A stretch of DNA of 64,000 nt, taken from contig JANFOG010000004.1 of NCBI GenBank assembly GCA_024336345.1, positions 558,001 to 622,000 on the forward strand, given 5' to 3'. The DNA is from Mariannaea sp. PMI_226 (taxonomy: Eukaryota > Ascomycota > Sordariomycetes > Hypocreales > Nectriaceae). Below are positions 47,881 to 61,069 of this stretch, one piece after another. The notes below the pieces were generated by a model. It made no database searches. It saw nothing but the letters and a program-made list of their open reading frames with translations, and was not told where the DNA came from. How positions within the stretch are numbered: the first letter of the stretch is position 1; each line of letters begins with the position of its first letter. A program made the position numbers and the translations under genes.

Positions 47881-49430
47881 TTGTTATTATAAATATACTT
47901 ATTTACCCTAAAGTCTAGAAAGCAAAAAGTCTCTCCTATTAAAGAGACTATAAAGCTATATAAATAAAGGCAATCTACTATTTTATAAGTTAGGAGGCTA
48001 TGAATAAATTATATATATTGCCTACTTATAATCTCCTTGCCTTTTGGGCTATTATTAATATATATAAATCAAATTCTAATAATATAAATAAAGCTAATAG
48101 AATTATTAAAAGCCTATAGATATATAAATATATAAAATTAGCAATCCTTATTTAATTATAATATAAAGGTAAATTCTTTATAAATATTAAGGATATTAAA
48201 ATATTTATATTAATAATTAAAAAACTTTAGGGGCTTGTTATTATTAAAATCTATTTAAAATAAATTAATAAAATAATATTTAATGCTATTAAAAATTAAT
48301 ATAGATTTATTATTTATAATAATAATAAATTAGAGGCCGATTTATTATTAATTATAATTGAGGAAGAATTTATTAAGATATTATTAGAATATAGAAATAT
48401 AATATTAAAGAATATATTAGGAATAAGCTAAACCTAAGTTTAAATAATAATGAGGATAAAGCAAATAGAGTTTTTAATAAAGAAATAGTAATTATACGAG
48501 AAGATGTTATAATAAAGATAGGACGTTTTTTTAATATTCTATAGAATCCATTCTAATAGCATTAAAAAGATATTAAAAATAAAGTCCTTAATTAAATTAA
48601 TAATAATAGTATTTAAGTTTTGAATAAATAAAACTAAGGATTTCTTTATAATTATTATATTAATTATAGGCTTATGGAGTAAGCTAAAAAGATCTATATG
48701 TTATTAGTATAAAAATATAATAAAATAATCATTATTAAAAAAATTAAAAAGCCCAAACTCTTCCTTAAAGAAAAAGATTAATATATTATAAAAGTTAAAA
48801 AGCTTAATATATATATTTAAAATAAAATAATAAAGGAATAATATTATAAATGTTAGTATTTTTTTTATAAAAAGGTACATTTTTATTATTAATAGGCTAA
48901 AGTTAATATAAGCTATATATATATTATAAAAGCGTAGATATAAAAAATCTAGAAGGTAAGATAAGAATTATAAAATATAATAAAGTGACTAAAGGATTTT
49001 ATAAACTGAATAGAAATATAAATAATTACTTTTGAGCAATATATAAATAAAATTATTATAATATCTGTTATAATAAATATATTAATATTTAAAATAACTT
49101 AATAAATAATAATTTAATTATCTTTAATATAAATATTAATTTAATAAATAACAGGCTAGATCCCTTAAAGATAGACATTTAAAATCTAATTATTGTAGAC
49201 ATTAAGATAAGTCTTAATATATAAATAATTAAAAAGCAGAAGGTAGATATAATTAAGGAGGAGCTGATTAAGGAGGAGCTAAATAAGGAGGGATATAATA
49301 TAAATTTAATTAGGGTATTAAATAAAAATAATAAAAATAATAATAAAAATAATAATAAAAATAATAATAAAAATAATAATAAAAATAATAATAAAAATAA
49401 TAATAAAAATAATAAAAGAAAATCTTAAAT
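47880..49430 (+). pseudogene. Unidentified repeat family, copy 1
   Basis: A somewhat less degraded stretch with coding-like sections on the plus strand (about 47920-48520 and 48640-49320). It is related to 61070-62170: the segments around 48668-48710 and 61838-61882 match base for base apart from C/T and G/A changes, and so do parts near 47930 and 61100. Near 49252-49320 the frame reads K-E-E-L-I-K-E-E-L-N-K-E-G and then runs into the 12-bp repeat. No protein family recognised. Confidence 0.45.
49321..49417 (+). repeat. 12-bp microsatellite-like repeat (AAT AAT AAT AAA)
   Basis: About eight copies of a 12-bp unit. In the frame of the upstream Glu/Lys-rich segment it reads Lys-Asn-Asn-Asn repeats, so it may be the mutated remains of a charged or Asn-rich tail. 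Confidence 0.75.
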
Positions 49431-52400
49431 ATAAATTAATAATAATTATAATATAAATTATAATTAGTTAATAATAATATAATAAATATTATAAAATACT
49501 ATATTATATTTATTTCCTTTATTATATAAATATTTATTTAATTTCTTTTATTATGAATATTTATTTACTTTCCTTTATTATATTGTTATTTATTATTTAA
49601 AGAAAATATTATAATATCTAAATAATTAAATCTATAATAAAAACTCTACTCCCTTTTGATTAATATATATATATATAATATTAAGATAATATTTTTTAGG
49701 AGGTAATTTAATAAAATATTCCTATTAGATACTATTAAACAAATTATAGTATATTATATAGTATATTATATAGTACTTATTAGATAGTTTAATAATAAGA
49801 TAATTACTAGTTAAATAGAGGAACTTATCTCTATATATAATTAATTAATAAATAAATGATTAAGCTTTTATCTTTTTATTTTAAAAATAATCTATTAATA
49901 TTAATCTAATAAATATAATAAAAAGATATTAATTAATTTAATTTTAATCGTAATTATTTATTTATTTATTTTATTTAGGGCTTTTTAGCTTTTTCTTATT
50001 TTTTAAATTTAGACTTTAATTATATAAATTTAAATTAATTTAATTTTCTATTATTATCTATTTATATATATCTCTTTATAAAGAAATCTTTATTATATTT
50101 TATATTATTTTAAAATTATATTTTTATTAATTAATTAAATAAATTTATTAATATCTTATTTATATATATTTATCTTTTTTAATTAAAAAAACTTTTAATT
50201 TTCTAATTTTAATTATAATTATTATTTTTATTAAAAGTTATTATAATAATATATATATATATATTTAGCCTTTTTTTTTAATACTTTTATTATATAAAAA
50301 CTATAAATAAATCTACAATATTCAAACTTTAATATTTAAATTTTATTTATATTAAGCTATTTATTTATTTATTTATTAATATTCTTTATATTAAAATTAA
50401 TAATAATTTAATAATTTCAAATATATTTTTAATATTTAAAATAATTTAAGCTTATATTATTATAATATCTTTATTAATAATTCTATTTCTTTTATTTATA
50501 AATTAATATAGTAAAAAATTAAATTTATTTTTAAATATATTTTTAAATATATTTTTAAATATTATTTTACTTTTTATGTTATATTTATTTACTTTTACTT
50601 TAATTAATTATATAAAAAGTTTAACTTATTCCTCATCTTTTATTAATAAATTTATATAATCTCTTATAAGATTTAAATTTATTTAATTTAACTATCTAAG
50701 TTATATTTATTCAATTAACAAATCTTTAATTTTCTAATTAATTAAAATTAATTTATTAATATTTTTATATTAATAAAGAAATTTCCTTTATAATTTTTTT
50801 TATATAAAAATAGCCAATTTTAAATATTTATAAATATATAGGAAACTTTATAATATAGCTTATCTTATTTATTTTAATAAAATTAAGATATTAGATATTT
50901 AATATAATTTAATTAATATATAATTTATATATTAATAAAAAATATTTTTTTATTAATTTTTAATAATTTTAATATATAATTGCCTCTTTTTAAATTACTT
51001 TATATTCTCCTTAATAAAAAAGACTCTTTAGTTTTTATAAATTATTATTTATAGATTATTTAATTATATATTTAATAAGCTTATTATTTTTATTTTTATT
51101 TATATATAAATCTTTAATTATATAGATAATTATATTTTAAATAAATTATTAAAAATAAATTTAAAATAGCTTTTTAATCTATTTTATAAAAAAGTTATTA
51201 TTTATTATTGTATTAAGAATAAGTTTATATTCCTAACTTACTTCTTTTTCTATTAATAATCTAATTAATAATAATTAAGCTATTATTATTATTTTTTAAA
51301 TTACTAAAAAAGACTCTTTATTTACAATTATTAATTAGGTTATAATTATTATTATTTTATATTTACTAAAGGTATAATTTAGTTTATAGGTAGTCTTATA
51401 ATTAATTCATAAGGTTTTATATTAATACCTTATGAATCTTTATATAGTATAATAATATAAGATTAAAAATAAGGAATAATTAAAAATAAATATTATAAGG
51501 TAAAGCTTAAATATAAAATATAATATATAATTAAATAAAATAATATTTATAACAGTATATATAATATAAATTATAAAATAAAGATAAAAGGAAAAATAAA
51601 AATAAAGAAAATATAATATTAAATATATAAATATAATTATTTAAATATAAAATAATGATTAATTTAATATAATATATATAAGAGAAGTATATTGATATAT
51701 ATATATTAAAATATATAAAAAGAAAGAAAAAAGAAAAAGAAATAGTCTAAGGTATTTAATGTCTTTTTCCTTTAATATAAATAAGTTTTACTATCTTTAT
51801 AACTTATTATTACTTATTATATAGCTAATATTATTTTAAAAGTTTCCTTTATACTATCATTTCTTTTCTCTTTATATTATAATATCTAGGGTTAAAATAT
51901 CACTCCTTTATAAGACTATAAATATTATTATTTTTATTAATTTAAGATTATAAATAGTAAAATTAACTCTATTTTAATTATTAATACCAATTTTATATAA
52001 ATTAACCTTATTTCTAATCTCTTAATAGATACTTTCAAGCCCCTAAGAGATAATATATAATTATTTACTAAATAACTAAATTCTCTCTAAAAAATTCCTA
52101 AACCTCTTAGATTTATACTTTTTCCCTTATTTAATAAGCTTTTAACTTCCTTTAATATTTTTATTAAAATAATAATATTACCTTTATTAAATATATTTTA
52201 GCTAAAAAATATAATACTAATAGAATCTCTTAATTAAATTATATTATATTAGTTTATAATTATTAGTTTATAAGGTATAAATCTTTATTCATAATATTAT
52301 AATAATTAATAATTAAGATAATTAACTATTTTTTTTAAAATTAATATAAAATATAATATAATAATAATTCAATTTTAAATGTATAAGATTTTTAAATATT

Positions 52401-52703
52401 ATAATTATCTACAGTTTTATAATCCTTTAGCTTATATAGCATTTTAAAAGAGAACATTAATATAATAATATTTATATTTAGAAAATAAATAATATCCTTT
52501 ATTTTATATTATTAAAATTCTATTTTATATATAAAGATATTTATCATAATTATTAATATTTCAAATTTGAGCTTTTAATAATTTAATTATAATATAATTA
52601 TAAATATTAATTCTTTAATTTTATAATCTTTAGTATTTTATTAAATATAAAGATAAAACAAAAAATATATTTAAGATATATTCTAGACTTATTCTTAAAT
52701 TTT
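49431..52703. repeat. RIP-degraded AT-rich DNA
   Basis: No gene or element family identified. A perfect 11-bp inverted repeat, ATTCATAAGGT and ACCTTATGAAT with an 11-bp loop, is at 51405-51437. The last kilobase keeps somewhat more C. Confidence 0.6.
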
Positions 52704-55197
52704 CAGGATTGTGATTTTAGTAACTAATTACTAACTAATTACTAAAATTTTCATAATTAGTTAGCAATTAGTAAATGATTTTTAGTAATCTAACTAATTT
52801 TTTTTAGTAGTTAATTACTAGAATACTAAAAGTTTTAATAATTAGTTTATTAATTTACTAACTAATTTTTTAATAATTAATTACTAAAATATAATACAAT
52901 ATATAATAAAGTAAATAAAATATCTTAATATATTAATATTTAATAAAGGCTTAATCATTATAATTCCATAATTTATGATTAAAATCTAAATTATATAAAT
53001 ACTATATTTATTATATTAAATGTATAATAATTATATATAAATAAGCTATATAATAATTATATAATATAATAATTATATATATATAAACTATATAATTATA
53101 TTATAATTAAATAAACTATTTTATTATCTAATGAATCTTCTAAATTACTTTCTTCTTAATCCTGTTTTAAATTAGCTAATGTTTTATTCCAGCTTTTTAA
53201 TAAAACTAGCTACTTAACTATTTTAGGAAGTAATGTATTTCTAGATTTAATAATAATATTATTATTAATAGAAAAAGTACTTTCTATAGTAGTAGAGGTA
53301 GTAGGGATTGCTAAATATCTTCTAGCTAATAAAGCTAAAATAGGAAATCTACTATAATTAGATTTCTAATAATTTAAAATATTAGTTTAATTAATTAATT
53401 AGTATATATATTAATAAATATATTGTTAAATATATGTTTTTTAATAAAGCTATTTTATTTAAATAAGCAATAAATTCCTCTTTATTAGGAATATTATTTA
53501 TATATAATTCTTCATTGGAAGAAGCTATAGAGATATTATCTTTATTATATATATGAGCTTTATCCCCTAATTTATTAAAGCTAAATTAGGGTTATAATTA
53601 GTATTTATTTAGCTAATTTCTTTTTGTATTTATAAAATAATTAATATAATATATATTTTAAATAAATTAGGAATATTATTATTAATAGTAGAATAAAATG
53701 CTAATAGCTTATTATTTTAAAAGTATATTAATTTAAACCTAGGGTCTAAAATAATATTAAATCAATAAGGCTTATAGTTTCTTAAATTATGATTATTTAG
53801 CTTTTATGGAAAATATTTTTCAAATTTAGTTAAACCTGAATTAATAGCTTTAAAATAGCTATTCTAAAAACTAGACTATAAATATATTAATATATATATA
53901 TAATAAAATTTAAATATTTATTAATTTATCTTTTCTTTTTATTGTAATATTATAATTTTTCTTAATATTATTTAGTTTATTATATAATTGATATATATAT
54001 AATAAACCTTCTGAAATAGTAATATAAATTTGGCCTTGTAATTTAATAGAAGGTTTTAAAAAAACTTTAAATAGCTTTTTTAATTCTTCTAAATAAATCT
54101 ATTCTAAATTGAATAAACATATCTAAAATTATATTAATATATTCAAATTAAAAAGGATATTATTTTAAATAATAAATATACCTCTTTATATTCTTTATTA
54201 TTTATATTATTATAAATAAAATTTAGAGCTAATTTAAGCTCTAATATTACTTTTAATATATAACAAATTAAATTCCAATATATATTATTATCTAATTTGA
54301 TTATTAATAGAAATATAATAAATAAATAATATATATATATATACGATTCTTACCTAAAGGAATAAGTCTTTTATTAATAAATAGCTTATTTTTGCATTTA
54401 TATTTTATTATTCCTTCTTTGAATAATAATTTATTTTAATTATATATTTAATTAAAATAGATATTTGTCGGATTTGATTTATAATAGCTAGTAGATAATT
54501 AGTATTAATTCCTTATATATATATATATATAACTTACTATTAAATTTCGTATTTTCTAATTCAATAGATTTATTATTATTTAAATATACAGTTCAGGGTT
54601 GTGATTTTAGTTAGTAAGTTTTAGTTAGTATTAGTAACTAACTAAAACTTTTAGTATTTTAGTAATTAATTACTAAAAACTTTAGTATTAGTCAGAGGAC
54701 TTACTAACTAATTTACTTTTTAGTAATTAGTTATTAAATACTAAAATTATTAGTAATTAGTTACTAAAATACTAAAACTTTTAGTTAGTAATTAGTTAGT
54801 ATTTAGTAACTAAAAAAACTTTAATATTTTTAGAAACTTTATTTAAATTATATCTTTTTATATTTAGTTAAACTTTATTTTTTTAATATAAAGCTTAATA
54901 TTATAAATATTATTTTAATAATATTAATATAAAGTTTATTATCTTAATTAATTAATATTTTATATATTTAGTTAAACTTTATTTTTTTTAATATAAAGTT
55001 TAATATTATAAATATAAATTTAATTATTATTAATATAATTTTAAAATTATTAATATAAAGTTAATTATTATTATATATTAATATTTTATTTATAATATAG
55101 ATATTCTTCTTTTTTTTTTTTAATCTTAAATTATTATTATAATTATTTAAATATTATAAATTCTCTTATTATTATATTTATTATTATTATTTTCCAA

Positions 55198-58142
55198 ATG
55201 GATTCTAATAGTAATTATCATCCAAGCTCAGAAGATGAGACTAATCCCTTTTCAGAAGCTATTTCTTCTGAAATTGGAACTAGCTCTTATATTCAACAAA
55301 ATGAATTAATATCTGAGCCAATATCATCTTCTAACCAATTGCCTTCAGTTATATCTACAGATATAAATGAAAAAGTCTATATTTTTAAAAATAACCTTTT
55401 AAAAAAAATAGAATTGCCTAATCAGGAAGAAATACGAGTGGAATGTACTATGTAAGTTATTTATCTATTTTACTATTTTATCTATTTTATCTATTTTATC
55501 TATTTTATCTATTTTATCTATTTTATCTATTTTAATCTATTTTAATTATAATATTTATATTAAAAATATATACTAATTTCCTTTTTAGGTGTAATTATTA
55601 TAAGATTGATAAAAAACAAGGATTTCAATCTTTCTAATTATACAAGGCATTATAATTATAAACATCCAGAAATTGCTTATAATAAAAAAACTGAACTAAC
55701 TAGAAAAAGAAGTAAGTAAATATATATTATAATAATATATTAATATAATAACTAATTAAATTAATAGAAATTGATATAAATAGATCAAAAAGCTTTTTTG
55801 AATTAAATACCCAAAATAAAAAGGCTAGATCTATATTATCTAATTTCTCTGAAGACCAAGCATTAAAAAAGATATTATTTTTTATTATTGAAAATAATTT
55901 ATCTTTTTCTATATTAAACTCTAATTCTTTTCAAAATTTATTAAGCTATTATAATAGGTAAGTTAAATATATATAATTATATATATTATATTACTAATAA
56001 CTTATTAGGTTAAGTCCTACTATTAATAGATGGAAAATTAAAGATATTTTAGAAAATACCTTTAATTCTAGTCTATTACAATTTAATTAACAAATTGAGG
56101 AAAATATATTAAATTTAGGGCTATTTTCTCTAACATTTGATATATGGACCTCAATAAATCAGAATTCCTATTTAGGCATTATTATTACATTTATTGATAA
56201 TAATTATAATTTACAATATAAGCTAATTGGTAAGTTATTATATATTTATTATTTAATTAAATCTAATATTAATTAGGCTTTAATGAATTAAGAAATACTC
56301 ATATAGGAGTAAATATATATAAGGAATTTGAATATTCCTTAGAATTATATCCTAATTTAATATTAAATACTATTTTTAGGTAAGGAATATTTATATATTT
56401 ATATTCTATATAAATATACTAATAAAAATAATAATAGTATTACTCGAGATAATGCCACTAATAATAATACATTTATAATCTCTTTTAAAGATAATTATTT
56501 AATATCTTTAAATAAGGAATTTATAAATGATATACGCTGTATATCACATATTATTAATTTAGTGGCACAAGACATTTTAAAGGAATATTTATTATCTAAT
56601 CTAATTGAGGATTTATTATTAAAATATACAAATATTGATATTGTATATTTAAATAATAATGAACCTATTGAATTTAATAATACTGATTTCAGTAGTAAGT
56701 TCTATATATATATTGTTATTTATAATATAACTAATTAATTATTAGCTATAATAAATCGAATTCGACGAATATCTATTTTAATTAAATATACAACTGAAAA
56801 TAAATTATTACTCGAAGAAGGAATAATTAAATATAAACGGGAAAATAAGCTCTTTACAAATAAAAGACTTATTCCTTTAGGTAAGATTCTATTATATCTT
56901 TATTAAATTATATTCTAGCTAATATAAAATTAGATAATAATACACGTTGGAATTCAACCTATTATATGCTAGAAGCAGCATTAGAGCTAAAATTAGCTCT
57001 AAGTTATATATATAATAATACTAATAATAAAGAATATAAAGAGGTATGTTATTATATTATATTATTATATATTATATATTAATATTATTATAGATATATT
57101 TATCCGATTTAGAATGGATTTATTTAGAAGATTTAAAAAAGCTATTTGAAGTTTTTTTAAAACCTTCTATTAAATTACAAGGGCAAATATATATTACTAT
57201 TTCCGAAGGTTTATTATATATATATCAATTATATAATAAACTAAATAGTATTAAAAGAAATTATATTATTAAAATAAAGGAAAAAGATCAATTAGTAAGT
57301 ATTTATATTATAATATATATATTATCTATATTAATATTTTAATAGTTAAATTTCTATAATAGCTGTAATAAGGCTATTAATACCGGTATAAATAAACTTG
57401 AAAAATATTTTCCCCAAAAGCTAACTAATAGTGATTTAAAAAACTATAAACCTTATTTATTTAGTATTATTTTAGACCCTAGGTTTAAATTAATACATTT
57501 TCAAAATAATGGGTTATTAGCTTTTTATTCTACTATTAGTAATGATATTCTTAATTTATTTAAAAATGAATATTATAGGTAAGTTATATTTATTATATAT
57601 ATTTATATTTATATATATTAATATTAATTCTATTTTAGAATAAAAAAGGAAAAGGGATTAGTAAATACTAGTTATGACCCTAATTTAAGCTTTGATGAAT
57701 TAGGGGATGAGGCTAGTATATATAGAGATAATATCTCTATAGCTTCTTCTGATGAGGAATTATTTATAAGTGATATTCCAAGTGAAGAGGAATTTATTAC
57801 TTATTTAAATGAATCAGCTTTACCCAAAAAGGTATGTTTTCTATTTATTAAATTCAAAATTAAATATATTAATATATTATATAATAGACTGATATTTTAG
57901 ATTATTGGAAATCTAATTGTAATAGATTTCCTATTTTAGCATTATTAGCTAGGAGATATTTAGCAATACCTGCTACATCTGCTGCTATAGAAAGTACTTT
58001 TTCTATTAGTAATAATATTATTACTAAATCTAGAAATAGATTACTTCCTAAAACAGTTAAGCAGCTAATTTTATTAAAAAGCTGGAATAAGACACTAGCT
58101 AATTTAGAACAAGACCAAGAAGAAAGTAATATAGAAGATTAG
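55198..58142 (+). pseudogene. hAT transposase, 12 exons, two lesions
   Basis: Exons by eye: 55198-55451, 55589-55711, 55768-55957, 56009-56229, 56277-56379, 56438-56694, 56746-56880, 56934-57043, 57094-57294, 57346-57578, 57639-57831 and 57888-58142, all with GT(A)AG-type donors and TAG acceptors; phases agree and give about 757 codons. A BED-type zinc finger spans exons 1-2 (C-T-M-C ... H-Y-N-Y-K-H). The RNase H-like catalytic core shows F-D-I-W-T-S in exon 4, R-D-N-A-T-N-N in exon 6 and R-W-N-S-T in exon 8. The C-terminal hAT dimerisation domain is A-R-R-Y-L-A-I-P-A-T-S-A-A-I-E-S. Two defects: one extra T in 55631-55633 shifts the frame (the older copy has two T there), and a TAA at 56088-56090 which the older copy shares. 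Otherwise open. Confidence 0.88.
55461..55545 (+). repeat. 9-bp tandem repeat in transposase intron 1
   Basis: About eight copies of TCTATTTTA expand intron 1 of the young hAT to 137 bp, against about 50-60 bp for its other introns. Confidence 0.8.
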
Positions 58143-58160
58143 TATTATATTTATATAGTT

Positions 58161-58272
58161 TATATAATTAATATTATCTTTATATAATTAATATTATCTT
58201 TATATAATTAATATTATCTTTATATAATTAATATTATCTTTATATAATTAATATTATCTTTATATAATTAAT
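58161..58272 (+). repeat. 20-bp tandem repeat downstream of the transposase
   Basis: Five identical copies of TATATAATTAATATTATCTT (58161-58260) and a partial sixth. Identity between copies suggests recent expansion with no RIP since. Confidence 0.85.
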
Positions 58273-58733
58273 AAAATAGTAATATAAATTAAATAATAAA
58301 TATTTATATTTATATATATTCGCATTTAAAATTAGTTACTAAATACTAAAAAATTAGTTAGTTAATTTACTAACTAATTACTAAAAGTTTTAGTATTTTA
58401 GTAACTAAATACTAAAATAAATTAGTTAGTATTAGTTAGAGCAAGTACTAACTAAATACTAAAAGCAAAATACTAAAAACTAACTAAATACTAAAATTTT
58501 AGTAATTAGTTAGTAATTAGTTACTAAAATCACAACCCTGAATATACTATATTAATATTAGTATATTTTAATAATAAATCTTCTATTAAATTAGATAATA
58601 AATATTTTTTTAAAATATCTTGGGCTATTAAATTAATAAGATGTGATATATAGTGTATATTATTTATAAATTCATTATTTAAAGACATTAAATAATTATC
58701 TTTAAAGAAAGTTATAAATATATTATTATTAGT

Positions 58734-59262
58734 TAGGGTTGTGAAATTAGTTTGTAGTTTATAGTTTTAGTTTAGTAACTACATTTGTAGTTTAGTTTTA
58801 GTCACTATATTTAGAAACTACATATAGTTTTAGTCAGCCTATTTAAAAACTACACATAGTTTGTAGTTACTAAAAACTACAAATATAGTAACTATAAAAA
58901 CTACATATTAAATTATATATATATATAATAATATATACAAATTTAAATATATATATATATATATATAGTTATTTATATATACTATTTACTATTTTAGGTT
59001 AAAATACTAAATATTTTAATTTTAATTTATTATTATTAAAATAGGGAATTTAATTTCCTATTTAATATTTTTGTAGTTTTTGTAGTTACTAAAGTGTAGT
59101 TTTTAGTAACTATATTGTAGTTTTAGTTAGCCTAGTGATTAAACTACAAACTACACTTATAGTTTGTAGTTTAATTAGTGTAGTTTTAGTTAATATATAA
59201 ATTGACTAAAACTATACCTTAGTTACTAAAACTACAAGTGTAGTAACTAATTCACAACCCTG
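58734..59262. mobile_element. Second hAT-type MITE, 529 bp, perfect 8-bp target duplication
   Basis: The left end is TAGGGTTGTGAAATTAGT and the right end, inverted, is CAGGGTTGTGAATTAGTT; the only difference in the first ten bases is C/T. TTATTAGT flanks it on both sides (58726-58733 and 59263-59270). The inside is built from TTTGTAGTT and AAACTACA words, unlike the TTAGTTAGTAA words of the other hAT ends. No coding region. It sits in the older reversed hAT copy. Confidence 0.88.
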
Positions 59263-60470
59263 TTATTAGTTATATTATCTTAAGTAATATTATATTAATA
59301 TTAATATAGTTAATATATTAAATAAAGCTTATAAATATAACTTACCTAGATATAGTATTTAAATTTAAATTAGGATATAATTCTAAGGAATTTTTAACTT
59401 CCTTATATATATTTATTCCAGTATGAATATTAATTAATTTATTAAATCCAAATTTTAGTTAAGTTTAACATATAATTAAATAGAGTATTTATTTACTAAT
59501 TAGCTTATATTATAAATTATAATTATTATTAATAAAGGTAATAATTATCCCTAAATAGGAATTTCGATTTAATAAAGTCTATATATTAAATATTAGGGAA
59601 AATAGCCCTAAGCGTAATATATTCTTTTTCAATTTGTTAATTAAATTATAATAGACTATTATTAAAGGTATTTTCTACGATATCTTGGATTTTCTATCTA
59701 TTAATAATAGGATTTTCACTAAAAATAAAAAACATTAATATATATATATATATAATAAAGGAAAATAAAAAAAACTTACTTATTATAATACTTTAATAAA
59801 TTTTAAAAAGAGGAAGAATATAAAATAGAAAAAGATAAATTATTATTAATAATAAAATATAATATCTTTTTTAAAGCCTTTTCTTTAAAGAATTTATTTA
59901 AATTAAATCTAGCTTTTTTATTTTAATAATTTAAATTAAAAAAGTCTTTTGGTTTATTTAAATCAATTTCTAATAAACTATTAATAAATAGTTATAATAT
60001 ATATATATATATATTAATTTTTGTTTTATTTAGTCTCTTTATTATACGCGATTTTTGGGTATTTATATTAATAATGTTTTATATAATTAGAAGATTGAAA
60101 TCCTTTAATTTTATTAATCTTATAATAATTATACCTAAAAAGGTACTTAATAAAATCATTATAATATAATATATATAAATAAAATAGATAAAATAGGTAA
60201 AATAACTTATATAGTACATATAACTTGCATTTCCTCCTTATTAGGTAATATTGCCTTTTTAAATAAGCTATTTTTAAAAATATAGACTTTTCAATCTATA
60301 TTTATACAGCTTATAAAAGGTAATTGGTTAGAAGAAGAAATAGGCTTAGATATTAATTTAGTTGGTTGATGAATATAAGGGATATTTTCTATTTTGGAAG
60401 ATATAACTTCTGAAAAGGGATTAGTTTTCTCTTCTAAGCTAGGTTCATAATTACTTAAATAATGTTTTTC

Positions 60471-61069
60471 TTTTCCTCTTTTTCTTTATTTTATATATCC
60501 TTCTTTTTATATATCTTAATATATATATATTTATATACTTTCTATATATAAATACTATTAAGACTTCTATTTATAGATACTCATATTAATATATCTAATA
60601 TTATATTTCCTTTATTTTCCTAATATTATATTTCTTTATTTTCCTTTTTAAACTTTTTCTTATTATTTATTTTTATTTTATTATATTATATTAAAAATAA
60701 AAGGTCCATTATATAAAATATTACTAATTATAAGACCAATTATAAATTAATTATTTATAAGTTAATTATTAAATCAGACTATATCTATAAGTTAAATAAT
60801 AATCCTAAATAAAGAATTTTTTTTAATAATTTAAATAATAATAATAATAATAGCCTAATTATTATTAATTTAATTATTAATAGGAGAAAAAGTAAATTAA
60901 AAATATAAACTTATTTTTAATAAAATAATAAATAATAACTTCTTTATAAAATAGATTTAAAAACTATCTTAAATTTGCCTCTAATAATTTATTTAAAATA
61001 TAATTATATATATTATTAAGGATTTATATATAAATAAAGATAAATATAATAGGCTTATTAAGTATATAA
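60471..61069. repeat. RIP-degraded AT-rich DNA
   Basis: AT-rich flank of the old hAT copy. I looked here for the missing right terminus (CACAACCCTG) and did not see it. Confidence 0.6.

Larger units (their letters stand above)
54594..58540 (+). mobile_element. Young, nearly intact hAT DNA transposon
   Basis: 3,947 bp with 18-bp terminal inverted repeats (CAGGGTTGTGATTTTAGT) that agree perfectly. The flanks carry AATATACA (then GTT) on the left and AATATACT on the right, an imperfect 8-bp duplication of a site in the older copy. About 240 bp inside the left end and 220 bp inside the right end are dense in TTAGTTAGTAATTAG-like words on both strands. A 20-bp tandem repeat, five copies, lies after the gene at 58161-58260. 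It shows far fewer lesions than anything nearby. Confidence 0.9.
52704..60470 (-). mobile_element. Older hAT copy, reversed, interrupted by two younger elements
   Basis: It begins at 52704 with CAGGATTGTGATTTTAGTAAC, the same end (one G-to-A) as the right end of the young hAT. The transposase C terminus can be read backwards from about 53160. The copy is split at 54593/58541 by the young hAT and at 58733/59263 by a MITE, then continues to its N-terminal coding part at about 60230-60470. Both interruptions are supported because sequence left and right of them joins into one continuous match to the young copy. Many stops; the right terminal inverted repeat was not found. Confidence 0.82.
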
